Made by a program: the position numbers and the translations under genes. Below the pieces are notes generated by a model. It searched no databases and was not told the DNA's origin. It saw only the letters and a list, made by a program, of their open reading frames with translations. Of a stretch of DNA of 64,000 bases, positions 36,277 to 47,400 are shown piece after piece. Position 1 is the stretch's first letter; every line of letters starts with the position of its first letter. The DNA is from Thiorhodospira sibirica ATCC 700588 (GTDB lineage: Bacteria > Pseudomonadota > Gammaproteobacteria > Ectothiorhodospirales > Ectothiorhodospiraceae), in NCBI RefSeq assembly GCF_000227725.2, contig NZ_MU255056.1, forward strand, positions 1,122,324 to 1,186,323. The letters run 5' to 3'.

Positions 36277-38685
36277 TTAAAAAATGGACTCCGGGGGTAA
36301 TTGCCAGCGGGCAGCGGGGGTGCCGCCATCATAGGTCGGTTGCTGGGCAATCTTGAGCAATTGCTCGGAGGTCAGCGCCTCGACCAGACCGCCAGGGCTA
36401 TCCCCGCTCAGACGCCGCCCGGTGGCGGGATCAATGCGCACCGTCACCAACCCTTCAGGAAGCGGCGGTTCAATGTCAGGATATTGCGTCAAAGCCTGTT
36501 CCATGAAGTTGATCCAGATCGGCAAGGCCGCTGAAGCACCGGTTTCCCGTCCGCCCAGCGAGCTTGAACGGTCAAAACCCACCCAGGCGGTGGCTGCCAA
36601 TTGCGGATGATAACCGCTAAACCAGGCATCGCGTAAATCATTGGTGGTTCCCGTTTTGCCGGCCAAATCGGTGCGGCGCAGGGCCTTGGCGCGTTGTCCG
36701 GTGCCGGAGCGGATGACTTCTTGCAAAATGGAGTTCATCTGATAGGCATGGGCCGGATCCATGACGCGTTGGGCCTCAATGCCCTGAGGGTCGCGATAGC
36801 TACCCGGAATATGGGTACATGGCTGGGGACAGGCGCGCCGTTGCGGTGCGGCAAATACCACGCGACCGTGCGCGTCATAGACGGTCTCAATCACCCAGGG
36901 GCTAATTTTAAAGCCGCCATTGGCAAACACCGCATACGCCGCCGTCAATTCCAGCGGCGTAACCGTACCGCTACCCAAGGCCATCGACAGGCGGCGCGGC
37001 TGGGTGCGCAGATTCAAGCCAAAGCGGTCAAGGTATTCATGCGCGTAAGCAACGCCCACCGTGTCCAGCAAGCGAATCGCCACCAGATTGCGCGATTGCG
37101 CCATGGCCTCACGCAGCCGGGTTGGCCCATAAAAGCGGCCACTGTAATTTTCCGGACGCCAAAAACCGCCCGGAAGGGAGGGATCACGAATCACAATCGG
37201 GGCATCGTTGATCACGCTGGCGGGTGAATAGCCTTGGGCAAAGGCTGCCGCAAAAATAAAGGGTTTAAAGGCCGAACCGGCCTGACGTTCTGCCTGAACC
37301 GCCCGATTGAAATGGCTCTGAAAAAAATCATAGCCACCCACCAAGGCGAGCACCGCCCCATCCGCTGGATTCAACGCCACCAGGGCACCACCCACCTCGG
37401 GAACCTGCGAAAGTTTCCAGTTTGTCGCCGCATCATCGACCGCCATGACGCGAACAATCTGCCCCGGTGCAAGCACCTCATCAACCCGCCGGATGGCCGG
37501 GCCGCGTCGCGATTCACTGATATAACGCCGTGCCCAGGAAACCGCCGCTAAATCCAATGCAATATAGCGCCCACCGCCCAGATACACGCGCGCTTTTTGC
37601 GCGTCTGCACTCATGACCAGGGCCGGCAACAGCCAGCCGCCCACCCGGGCAAAATTTGCCAGTTCGCGATCCCAGGCGGCCTCATCGGCATGGCGGGACA
37701 AATCCAGGCTGGCCTCGGGGCCACGATAACCGTGCCGGGTGTCGTATTCCATCAAGCCCAGCCGCAGCGCATCATTGGCCGCAGCCTGCAGGTGCGCATC
37801 CACACTGGTGATGACCCGATAGCCCTCAGTATAGGCCCGCTCGCCAAAACGGCTGATCATTTCCAGGCGCGCCATTTCGCCCACATAGGCAGCACTGAGC
37901 TCAATGGTCGGGGTGTGCATACGGGCCGTCACGGGGGCAGAGAGCGCCGTTTTGAATTCATCTTCGCTGATATATCCCAGATGAAACATACGCCCCAGGA
38001 CATAGTTGCGTCGGGCAATGGCGCGGGCGGGATTGTTGATCGGGTTGGCGGCAGAGGGGGCTGTGGGCAGTCCGGCAATCATGGCCACCTGCGCCAGATT
38101 GAGCTGATCCAGCGTCGTTCCGTAATACACATGGGCGGCGGCAACCACGCCATAGGCCCGCTGCCCCAGATAAATCTTGTTCAGGTACAGCTCAAAGATC
38201 TCATCTTTGCTCAGCTCACGCTCAATCTTGAGCGCCAGAAAAATCTCCGTGAGTTTGCGGGTATAGGTTTTGTCACGGTGCAGGAAGAAGTTGCGGGCAA
38301 TCTGCATGGTGATCGTGCTGCCGCCCTGGGTGCGCTCGCCGGTAGTTGCAAGATTCAAGGCAGCGCGTAAAATGCCCTGGTAATCCACGCCGGGGTGTTC
38401 GTAAAAGCGGTCATCTTCGGCCGCCAGAAAGGCCAGTTGCACTAACGTGGGCACGGCACTTAAGACGATGGGCTGGCGCCGCTGTTCGCCATATTCAGAG
38501 ATTAACAGGCCATCGCGGCTAAAGACACGCAGCGGGACCTGCAGCTGTACATCGCGCAGGGTTTCAACGTCTGGCATGTCCTTTGCTAGATAAATATAAA
38601 CCCCTAAGGCACCGAACAGGCCAAAGGTCAGCAAGGCGAGGAGCGTTCCCATGCCCCAACGTAGAAATCCAAGAACAAATCTCAT
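36277..38685 (-). CDS. mrcA: penicillin-binding protein 1A
   Basis: An 802-residue bifunctional peptidoglycan synthase. Membrane anchor about residues 10-34; GT51 domain with AAEDDRFYEHPGVD, GGSTITMQIARNFFL and KIYLGQRAYGV; OB-like domain; transpeptidase with QAGSAFKPF (nucleophilic Ser of SxxK), SRN and AGKTGTTND (KTG). Divergence from pilMNOPQ is the standard gammaproteobacterial arrangement. Confidence 0.96.
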   Translation of the reverse strand: MRFVLGFLRWGMGTLLALLTFGLFGALGVYIYLAKDMPDVETLRDVQLQVPLRVFSRDGLLISEYGEQRRQPIVLSAVPTLVQLAFLAAEDDRFYEHPGVDYQGILRAALNLATTGERTQGGSTITMQIARNFFLHRDKTYTRKLTEIFLALKIERELSKDEIFELYLNKIYLGQRAYGVVAAAHVYYGTTLDQLNLAQVAMIAGLPTAPSAANPINNPARAIARRNYVLGRMFHLGYISEDEFKTALSAPVTARMHTPTIELSAAYVGEMARLEMISRFGERAYTEGYRVITSVDAHLQAAANDALRLGLMEYDTRHGYRGPEASLDLSRHADEAAWDRELANFARVGGWLLPALVMSADAQKARVYLGGGRYIALDLAAVSWARRYISESRRGPAIRRVDEVLAPGQIVRVMAVDDAATNWKLSQVPEVGGALVALNPADGAVLALVGGYDFFQSHFNRAVQAERQAGSAFKPFIFAAAFAQGYSPASVINDAPIVIRDPSLPGGFWRPENYSGRFYGPTRLREAMAQSRNLVAIRLLDTVGVAYAHEYLDRFGLNLRTQPRRLSMALGSGTVTPLELTAAYAVFANGGFKISPWVIETVYDAHGRVVFAAPQRRACPQPCTHIPGSYRDPQGIEAQRVMDPAHAYQMNSILQEVIRSGTGQRAKALRRTDLAGKTGTTNDLRDAWFSGYHPQLAATAWVGFDRSSSLGGRETGASAALPIWINFMEQALTQYPDIEPPLPEGLVTVRIDPATGRRLSGDSPGGLVEALTSEQLLKIAQQPTYDGGTPAARWQLPPESIF

Positions 38686-39039
38686 GATAAGCGCGCTTGA
38701 TGGAGAGGTTTTTAAGGGTGCTTCATCAAAAAATGATCACTGCGTCTCAAAAAAACAATGAAGAAAGGATCGCATTTTTATAAAATTACACTAGCAATAG
38801 TGGGCAGTTAGGTCTACTATTTAAACAGGATTAGCAGGTTGCCAAAGGCTTGCATTTACTGCTCCATATAGGCTAATAAAGGGAGGTTAGAGCCAACCCA
38901 TATCTGCTGTAGCATGAGCCATGGATACCTTGATGGCGTGGATGTCGGTCTGCTAAGGCAGTGTCAGGAGCCTCCGTTTGCCTGTGGAGAGGGAAAGGGG
39001 CAAACCCCGACCACATTATAACCTCATTTAGAGTGTGCC
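38686..39039. promoter_or_regulatory. mrcA-pilM divergent intergenic region
   Basis: 354 bases without a gene. It is AT-richer than its surroundings (38700-38890) and must hold the promoters of mrcA and the pilM operon. TTGCAT at about 38850 with TATAGG 17-18 bases later is a possible sigma-70 promoter toward pilM, but the match is only moderate. No repeat or hairpin stands out. Confidence 0.4.
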
Positions 39040-40101
39040 ATGATCGGATTGCGTCGAAAAAGCCAGTCGTTGCTCGGGATCGACATCACCTCCACTTCCG
39101 TCAAAATGGTGGAGCTCAGCCGTATGGGAAAAACATACCGAGTGGAAAGCTATGCCGTGGATCCCTTGCCCAACAACGCAGTGTTGGAAAAAAACATCCA
39201 GGAAGTGGATGCCGTCGGTGATGCCATCAAGCGGGCCTACCGGCGCTCAGGCAGCAAAACCCGTCTGTGTGCCATGGCCGTGCCCTCATCTGCCGTTATC
39301 ACCAAAGTCTTGAGCATGCCCGCCTCGCTCAAACACGATGAAATGGAAGCACAGATCCAAATGGAAGCCGATCAATACATCCCCTACTCGCTGGAAGAAG
39401 TCAATCTGGATTTTGAAGTCATCGGCCCCTCCCCCAAGAACCCTGAAACCGTCGAAGTGTTGCTGTCTGCCTCGCGCAGTGAAAATGTCGAGATGCGCGT
39501 GGCCGCCGCAGAGCAGGCCGGCCTGACACCCCAGGTCATGGATGTAGAAGCCTATGCCATTGAACATGTGCTGCCACTGCTGATGTTACAAAATCCCAAG
39601 CTAGACCCCAATGCCACCATTGCCATTGCCGACATTGGTGCGACCATGACCTCCATCACCGTGTTTAAAAATCAGCGGCTCATCTACACCCGAGAACAGA
39701 CTTTTGGCGGGCGCCAGTTGACAGAAGAAATCATGCGTCACTACGGCATGAGTTATGACGAAGCCGGACGTGCCAAAAAGGAAGGCGGGCTGCCCGAAAA
39801 TTACCTGATTGACGTGCTGGAGCCGTTCAAGGAAATGATGGTGCAGCAAGTGAATCGTTTTTTACAATTTTTCTTTGCCTCCGGCACCGAAGAAACCCTC
39901 GATCAAATTATCCTCGCGGGGGGCTGTGCCGCCATTCCGGGGGTTGATGACTTGTTGGAGGCACAAGCGGGTACACCGACACAAATTGCCAACCCCTTTG
40001 CCCAGATGGGACTCAACGCTCGCGTTGATCCACAGCGTATCGGCAATGATGCGCCATCCCTGATTATCGCCTCAGGCCTGGCCTTAAGGAGCTTTGACTG
40101 A
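39040..40101 (+). CDS. pilM: type IV pilus inner-membrane platform protein PilM
   Basis: A 353-residue actin-like cytoplasmic ATPase fold protein. LLGIDITSTSVKMVELS is the first nucleotide-binding loop; IAIADIGATMTSITVF the second; ILAGGCAAIPGVDDLLE the third. It binds the cytoplasmic tail of PilN and links the PilNO alignment complex to the motor. Its TGA overlaps the pilN ATG. Confidence 0.96.
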   Translation: MIGLRRKSQSLLGIDITSTSVKMVELSRMGKTYRVESYAVDPLPNNAVLEKNIQEVDAVGDAIKRAYRRSGSKTRLCAMAVPSSAVITKVLSMPASLKHDEMEAQIQMEADQYIPYSLEEVNLDFEVIGPSPKNPETVEVLLSASRSENVEMRVAAAEQAGLTPQVMDVEAYAIEHVLPLLMLQNPKLDPNATIAIADIGATMTSITVFKNQRLIYTREQTFGGRQLTEEIMRHYGMSYDEAGRAKKEGGLPENYLIDVLEPFKEMMVQQVNRFLQFFFASGTEETLDQIILAGGCAAIPGVDDLLEAQAGTPTQIANPFAQMGLNARVDPQRIGNDAPSLIIASGLALRSFD

Positions 40102-40646
40102 TGTCGCGGATCAACTTACTGCCCTGGCGTGAACAAAAACGCCAGGAACAACAGCGCGAATTTTCGATCATCGCCGGTTTTGCCGCCGTATTGGCCTGTA
40201 TCGGCGTCTTTTATGCCTACACGCATGTCAACGGCCTGATTGAATATCAGCAAAACCGCAACACCTTTTTGCAAAATGAGATCCGCCTTATGGATCGGCA
40301 GATCGCCGAAATTAAAGAACTGCAAGCCACGCGTGACGCCCTGGTCGCACGCATCAACATCATCCAGCAATTACAAAGCAGTCGTCCGGTGGTGGTGCAT
40401 CTGTTCGATGAGCTGGTGACCACCTTGCCCAACGGAATGCATCTCACCTCCGTGGTGCAGCGCGGTAACTCGCTAGAAATCAATGGTCGCGCCGAGTCCA
40501 ATGCGCGTATCTCGGCGTTTATGCGCAACCTTGAAGACTCTCCCTGGTTTAATGAGCCGGTGTTACAGGTCATCGAGGTGCAGGTGCAAAATAACCAGCG
40601 CCTGAGCCATTTCCGTCTCACTGTACAGCAAAAAAACCCGAGTTAG
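40101..40646 (+). CDS. pilN: type IV pilus assembly protein PilN
   Basis: A 181-residue bitopic protein. The N-terminal MSRINLLPWREQKRQEQQRE is the conserved PilM-binding tail, followed by a membrane helix (about 24-44), a coiled coil, and a ferredoxin-like periplasmic domain. It pairs with PilO. Start overlaps the pilM stop (ATGA-type). Confidence 0.95.
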   Translation: MSRINLLPWREQKRQEQQREFSIIAGFAAVLACIGVFYAYTHVNGLIEYQQNRNTFLQNEIRLMDRQIAEIKELQATRDALVARINIIQQLQSSRPVVVHLFDELVTTLPNGMHLTSVVQRGNSLEINGRAESNARISAFMRNLEDSPWFNEPVLQVIEVQVQNNQRLSHFRLTVQQKNPS

Positions 40647-40659
40647 GCAGGGGGCCATC

Positions 40660-41247
40660 ATGAATATGCAAATGGATCTCGACTTAAACAATATTGATCT
40701 CAAAAATATTGGCTCGGCACCGGCACCGATCAAGGCCATTGCCATCGTGTTAATCATGGCGCTGATCGGCGGAGGCGGATACTATTTTATCATCAAAGAC
40801 CAGCTACTGCAGCTTGACAGGGTCGAGCAGCAGGAACGCACCCTGCGCCAAAGTTTTGAAGCCAAACAGCGCCAGGCCGCCAATCTGGAAGCCTATAAAG
40901 ACCAAATTGAAGAAATGCGCCGCATGTTGGGAACCATGCTGCGTCAGCTGCCTAACCGCACGGAAATCCCCCGCCTGCTGGTAGATATTTCCCAAACGGG
41001 GTTAGCGGCAGGTTTGGAGATTGAGCTGTTTAGGCCAGAGCGCCCTGTGCCAAGGGGGTTTTACGAAGAAAACCCCATTCAGCTACGCATGAAAGGCAAT
41101 TATGAGCAGATTGCCAACTTTACCAGCGGCGTTGCCGAGCTCCCGCGTATCGTTACCTTGCATAATGTGAATCTGCAATCCGAGCAGGACGGGCGAATGT
41201 TGGTCATTCAGGCAACTGCCCGCACTTACCGTTACCTGGAAAACTGA
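40660..41247 (+). CDS. pilO: type IV pilus assembly protein PilO
   Basis: A 195-residue bitopic protein with a cytoplasmic N-terminus, a membrane helix (about 24-46), a coiled coil (RQSFEAKQRQAANLEAYKDQ) and a C-terminal ferredoxin-like domain. It forms heterodimers with PilN that connect to PilP. It begins 13 bases after pilN. Confidence 0.94.
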   Translation: MNMQMDLDLNNIDLKNIGSAPAPIKAIAIVLIMALIGGGGYYFIIKDQLLQLDRVEQQERTLRQSFEAKQRQAANLEAYKDQIEEMRRMLGTMLRQLPNRTEIPRLLVDISQTGLAAGLEIELFRPERPVPRGFYEENPIQLRMKGNYEQIANFTSGVAELPRIVTLHNVNLQSEQDGRMLVIQATARTYRYLEN

Positions 41248-41329
41248 TCATGGTCGGCCTGCATCTCGCTACAATCTGCGTAGTCGGCAAACTGCAAATA
41301 CTGGACTCACCCTTCAGGAGAGCAAACGC

Positions 41330-41857
41330 ATGCGTCATCTAAGCACGCTCTTGGCCGTCCTGTTGATTCTGGGATTGAGCGGCTGCGCCGGCGATATGTC
41401 CGATCTGGAGCGCTATGCTCGCGAGGTTAAGGCCCGTCCGGGGGGGCGCATTGAGCCTGTTCCAGAACTCAAGCCCTATCAAAGCTTTGTGTATCCAGGG
41501 CATGAACGCAACCCCTTTGACGCCGGGATTTTTGCTACCCGCGTGATCGAAGATGATCCTACGGCCCCTGCGGTTGCCGGTATCCGGCCTGACCAATACC
41601 GCACGCGTGAATTTTTGGAAAGTTTCCCCTTGGATACCTTGCGGATGGTAGGTACACTGACGCGCGATGAAGACTTTTATGTTCTCATCCGTACCCCAGA
41701 TCGTAGCATTCAGCGCGTGAGTCTGGGCAACTACATGGGGCAAAATCACGGCAGAATTACGGGAATCAGCCAAACTGGCGTTGAACTGATGGAAATAGTG
41801 CCAGATGGTCACGGTGGGTACATGGAGCGCGAGACAACGATCGCGCTATCAGAATAG
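41330..41857 (+). CDS. pilP: type IV pilus lipoprotein PilP
   Basis: A 175-residue lipoprotein. The signal peptide ends in the lipobox LSGC (Cys at residue 19). It has an unstructured linker with RNPFD, then a beta-sandwich domain (DTLRMVGTLTRDEDFYVLIR). It connects PilNO to the PilQ secretin. SD AGGAG is 7 bases before the ATG. Confidence 0.94.
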   Translation: MRHLSTLLAVLLILGLSGCAGDMSDLERYAREVKARPGGRIEPVPELKPYQSFVYPGHERNPFDAGIFATRVIEDDPTAPAVAGIRPDQYRTREFLESFPLDTLRMVGTLTRDEDFYVLIRTPDRSIQRVSLGNYMGQNHGRITGISQTGVELMEIVPDGHGGYMERETTIALSE

Positions 41858-41870
41858 AGGCAAGATAACA

Positions 41871-44347
41871 ATGAAACCGGCAAATCCTATTTATTACACA
41901 GCAACCGCCAGACCCTTTCGCGTCACCGTGCCCGACGCTGATCATGACGCCTTGCGATTTTGGACGCGCTGGGTATTTATCAGTGTCTTGATGCTGATGA
42001 TGGGCAGCGCCGGTCATGTTTATGCCCAGACGCCCCAGGAAGCACCGCGTAACGCGCTTACCCAGCTGCGTCATGTGAGTTTGCCTGGCGACCGTTTGCA
42101 AGTGGTACTGGATTTTGAGCAGGCCCTGATCGCTGAACCCGGCTCGTTCAGCATCGAAAACCCGGCCCGCCTGGCCTTCGATTTTGTAGCTACCCGCAAC
42201 AGCCTCAGCACCCGCACGCATCCCGTCAACGTGGGTCTTGTGCAATCGGTGAATGCCGTTGAAGCCGATGGGCGCACCCGCGTGGTACTCCATCTAACCC
42301 ACATGATGCGCTATGAAACCCGCATAGACAATCAGCAATTTACCATCTTACTAACGCCCAGAGAGTCAACCGCCAGCCGCGACCGGCCTATTCAGCCGCT
42401 GATTGCGGACCAGGTAGTGACTGAAGAAGAACCCATTCCAATGCCTGAGGCAGTCCCAGTTCCGCCACCGCCGACCGTAGTTGCACCCGGTTATGCACCC
42501 CCCCCCTACCTTCACTGGCCGACGAAGCTCAGCGTTCCCCCTTGTGGCAGGTGCGCGAAGTACGTCCCATGGAGGTAACGCCGCCGTCAAGCGTTGTGGC
42601 AACCGCACCCTCCCCCGTCACCACACCCGCGCCACCCGGCAGACCTGCGGTATCCGCAACAGATACGCGGCGCATTGAAAATGTAGATTTTCGCCGGGGT
42701 GAAGGAGGTGAGGGCCGCGTTATCATTGATTTGAGTGACCCCGCAATCTTGGTGGATATGCGCGAGCGGGCCAATGAGGTTGAATTGATGTTCCCCCGCA
42801 CCGCGTTACCGCAACGTCTTGAACGCCGCCTGGATACCACGGATTTTGCTACACCAGTCAACACCATTGATACCCGACGTGAGGCTGACCGGGTGCGCAT
42901 GACCATCGCCCTGACCGGTGCCTATGACCTGCTATCCTGGCAGGCGGATGGTCGCTATACCCTGGAAGCGCGGCCCTTAAGCGATCAGGAACGCGCCGAC
43001 ATCGAACGCGAACGCTTTGCCTACACCGGTGAACGCCTGTCCTTGAATTTTCAGGATATTGAAGTGCGTTCAGTGTTGCAGTTACTGGCGGATTTTACCG
43101 ATCTGAACATCGTCGTCAGCGATACCGTCAGCGGCAATATTACCTTAAGATTGCGCAATGTCCCTTGGGATCAGGCCCTGGAGCTGATTCTGGTCACCAA
43201 AGGACTGGATCAGCGCCAAAGCGGTAGCGTGATCTATGTGGCCCCGGCGCAGGAAATCGCCGAGCGGGAGCGCCAACAACTGGAAGCCCAGCGCCAGGTG
43301 CGCGAGTTGGAACCGCTGCGCACTGAATTTATCCGCCTGGATTACGTGAAAGCGGGTGAGATTGCGCAAATTATTCGCTCAGAAAGCACCCGCACCGTGC
43401 AATCTGATGTGGCAGGCGTAGATCGCAACGTCAGAGGATTTTTATCCAATCGCGGCCACCTGGAAGTCCACGACGCCACGAATACCCTGTTGATTCGTGA
43501 TACGGCGACCCAGATCGCTGAGATTCGTACACTCATCGCCGCCCTGGACATTCCGGTGCAACAGGTTTTGATTGAAAGCCGTATTGTTATTGCGGCAGAG
43601 ACCTTTATGCGTGATTTAGGCACCCGCTTTGGGGTCACCGGCGGGCGTCGTGAAGGCGATACCACCTATGCTACGAGTGGATCCATTCCGGCCAGCAGTA
43701 GTATTGTCGGTGGTGGTCGCGTTGATCCTACGGGAATTGGATTGAATGATCGTTTAAATGTTTCTTTACCGAGAACATTGGCTTCAACGGGACAAGGGCA
43801 GATTGCGTTTTCCATTTTGCGCCCAGATGTTTTGCTGGATCTGGAAATTTCAGCGGCCCAGCACGAAGGACGTTCAGAGTCATTAGCCAGCCCCAGGCTT
43901 ATTACTTCTAACGGCAAGACGGCCAGTATCACTCAGGGAACACAAATTCCTTATCGGCAAGACACTGATGAAGGTGGGCGTGGCCAGACTGAGTTTAAAG
44001 ATGCAACCCTGGAAACGGAGGTCACCCCACAAATTACCCCCAATGGCAACCTGATTTTAGAAATAATGGTGAAGAAGGATGAGCCTGACTGGGTTAATGC
44101 GGTTGAGGGACAGCCAGCCATCGCAACACGAAGAATCAATACACAAGTGTTTTTACGCAATGGCGAAACCGTCGTGCTCGGCGGTATTTATGAAACATCG
44201 AGTTCATCAGGTCAGACCAAAGTCCCATTGCTCGGCGATATTCCGGTCGTTGGTGCCATGTTTCGTAACAATAGCCGTAGCAGTGAAAAAAGAGAGCTCC
44301 TTATTTTTGTGACGCCTAAAATTGTAGATCAAAGCACGATCAACTAG
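41871..44347 (+). CDS. pilQ: type IV pilus secretin PilQ, reading frame broken at a C9 tract
   Basis: The first frame (41871-42578) encodes an N-terminal region with a signal-like membrane segment (about residues 36-56) and an AMIN domain (LTQLRHVSLPGDRLQVVLDF). It enters a Pro-rich stretch encoded by nine C residues (42498-42506) and then ends in an unlike tail. The other frame continues as PSLADEAQRSPLWQVREV, then a second AMIN domain, secretin N-domains (SLNFQDIEVRSVLQLLADFT) and the secretin pore (GGIYETSSSSGQTKVPLLGD). One extra C would give one 826-codon gene of normal domain order. As given, no full PilQ is made without slippage. Operon position after pilP is normal; aroK-aroB do not follow. 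Confidence 0.9.
42498..42506 (+). repeat. C9 homopolymer tract inside pilQ
   Basis: Nine consecutive C residues in the Pro-rich linker between the two AMIN domains. Ten (or seven) C would keep pilQ in frame; nine puts it out of frame. Tracts of this size are classical slipped-strand phase-variation sites. Confidence 0.85.
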
Positions 44348-44425
44348 CGTTCACGTCTGCTTGCTAAAACAGAACCGGATTTTTAATGCCGCACCCTGAT
44401 ATTTTGGATTATCGGAGTCATCCTT

Positions 44426-47400
44426 ATGTATAAGTTTTTCACCTCGCTGTTTATCATGATATTTGCCTTGACGCTGGCAGGGTGCGGCGGTGGAGAAGGC
44501 GGTGGCTCCGGCCTGTTTGGCGGGGAGTCGATTCAGGTCAAGATTCAGGTCGCCAATGCCACGATCCCGGCAAACCTGAACAATGAAGAGCCTAATCTGT
44601 TCCGCCCCACCACCACCGAGGTCAATGTCTTGGTGCAGGATAAAGCCACCGGGCGCGGAATGCAGGGCATGGTCGTCAACCTCAACGTCAATGACGTGCG
44701 TCACGGCTATCTGACCACCCTGGAAGAAAGTGGTGGGGAATTTACCACCCCCATGGGTCAAACCACCGCGACCACTTCTGGTGGCGGCTTTGCCAAATTC
44801 TTCTTCACCAGTTACAGCGAAGCAGGCACGGCAACCCTGACGGCATCCGTTACTGATCCCAATGGTGGAGCCACCGTCAACGCCAGAACCACGATTGAAA
44901 TTGTCGGCGAAGTGCGCGAAGTACAAAACCTCACCTTCACCGGCCCCTACATTGAGGCCCTGCTCACCGGCGCCACCCGCTTTGGCAGTGCCACCTTACA
45001 AAACGGCACCTACAGCCGCGTCATCAGCGTCACCGCCACCGATCACCAGGGCAACCCGGTCAATCCCAACACGCCGATTTTCTTCTCACTGATCGACGCC
45101 CCGATTATTGACTACCCGCAAAGCGGCTGGGGACGCTTTGCCATCACTGGCACCAATGCCAATCCCGCAGAAAACGGCTTTGACTTACACGCCCCCGGCG
45201 GCAACTTTCTGAATCGGGGAGCGCGCTTAAATGACCGCGTCGTGCTTGATCCCCATATCAACGCGCCCAACTTCTTCCATCAAGGCATTCGTACCATCAC
45301 CAGCATGCTTGCCAGTCAACCGGATCGGCTCTACATTGATCCGCGTGGCCACACCTTCCGCCCTGGCAGAGACACGGGGCCTGATGTGCCGTATATCATC
45401 GGTCGTGCCCAACACGGCACCATTCTCTCGCCCACCTATACCGACGTCACCGGCACAGCCAGCACCCTGCTGACCTACCCTGTCAGCCGCCTGGGGCAAA
45501 CCGCTATTCTGGTCGCGCATACGGCTGACTACAGCGTCAGCACCGTCCTCAATACGGGCCGGGCGATGTACCTGCCCAATCTGCAAGATCCGGGCTTTTT
45601 GACCACCTCGCACGATTTTCTCCACGCCAACAGCACCACCTCCATGCAGCTATGCCTGCGTGATGCCAATAACGTGCCCGCTCCCGGCGCCACAGTACGC
45701 TACAGTGTAGGCCCCAAAGGCCCTGCCAACATCCGCGTGAATGGCAATGAAAATGTGCAGGGCAATCTGACCCTGGGAACCAGTGGCTGTCTTGACGTTG
45801 TGGTTGCTGTATCTGGTCAACAACCCGGCAGCGACAGCATCCCGATCACTTTCAATGTCATTGACGGCTTTATCGGCCATGCCCCGCCGCCGTTAGTCGT
45901 TGGCATCAACGCCCCCGGCGCCGGGCAACTGTTTGGTACGGCGACCTGCACCAGCCTCGAAGCCCCGGCACAATGTGAAATTGATTTCCTGGTACTGGAT
46001 GACTTTGGCACCCCAATGTCAGGCGCTCTGATCAACCACACCTACGAAGGTGCTGGCAGTGCCACCGTAACCTACAATCCGCCGCACGGTGCCTTCGGGA
46101 TGACCAACGAAGAAGGACGTAATCAGGTCACCATTGCCATGGATGCCCCAGGTGAATACGATTTTGTATTCCGCACCTTCGGCGGTACCACCTTTGATTT
46201 AAGTCTAGGCGTCTCTGCACCACCAGAGGAGCCTGAGCCGATTGTCGATACCGTCAACATCAGCATGAGCGCGGTGACCAGTGCCGTTCCGGCGAATCTA
46301 AACAATGATCCGCCCAATCTCAGCCGTCCCACCACCACAGAAATCAATGTGCAGGTTGTTGACCGTGCCACCGGCCAAGCTCGCCAAGGGATTCCGGTAG
46401 AAATCACCGTGAATAACGTGCGTCATGGCGGGCTGTCCACCTTGACGGGAGAAACGCTCAGCACCCCCACCGCCCAGTTAAGCGGCCAGACCGCCGGCGG
46501 CGGCATTGCCAAGTTCTTCTTCACCAGCACCAGTGAACCCGGCGAGGCCGTGATCACCACCACCATTACTGACCCCGAAACCGGGCGCTCACTCAATGCC
46601 CAAACCACCATCACCGTGACCGGCGAAAGCCGCGAGGTGTTCAACCTGACCCTGACCGGCCCCTATGTCGAGGCCCTGCTGACCGGTCGTACCCGCTTTG
46701 GTAATGCCGAACTGCAAAGCGGCAACTACAGCCGCGTGATCAGCGTCACCGCCACCGATCGCCAAGGCAATCCGGTCAATCCCAACACGCCGATTTACTT
46801 CTCCATCATGGACGGCCCGATTGACGGCTATCCGCAAACGGGCCCAGGGCGTTTTCGCATAAGCGGGAATAATGCCAACCCGGTAGAAGGCGGCCATGAA
46901 CTCAACGCCACAGGTGCAAACCTGACGGGCGCTGATCGGGCGCGTGTCGGGGATCGTCTGGTGCTGCACCCGGGGATCAACAGCGATAACTTCTACCATC
47001 AGGGTATTCGTACCATCACCCGCCTGCTCAGTGCCGATCGGCTGAATGTTGACACCCCGTTTCGTCAAGGCAGAGATACCGGCGCGAATGTGCCCTACAC
47101 CGTCGGGCGGGCGCAGCATGGCACCATCCTCTCGCCGGTATACACTGACGAAACCGGTAGTGCCAGCACCCTGCTGACCTATCCGGTCACCCGCATCGGC
47201 CAGACCGCCATCATCGTCGCGCACACCCAGGATCACAGCGTCAGCACGATTCTAAACACCGGCGGGCCGGTTTATCTGGCCAATATGGACGGCGGGGCAG
47301 GCACCTTTACCGCCTCTCGCGCCACTGTACCCGCCAACACCACCACCTCGGTTGAGCTGTGCCTGACAGACCAGAACCTGGCCCCCGTACCGAGCGCAGG

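Noticed and set aside
36694..38370. several plus-strand frames of 100-257 codons
   Set aside because: All are antisense to mrcA.
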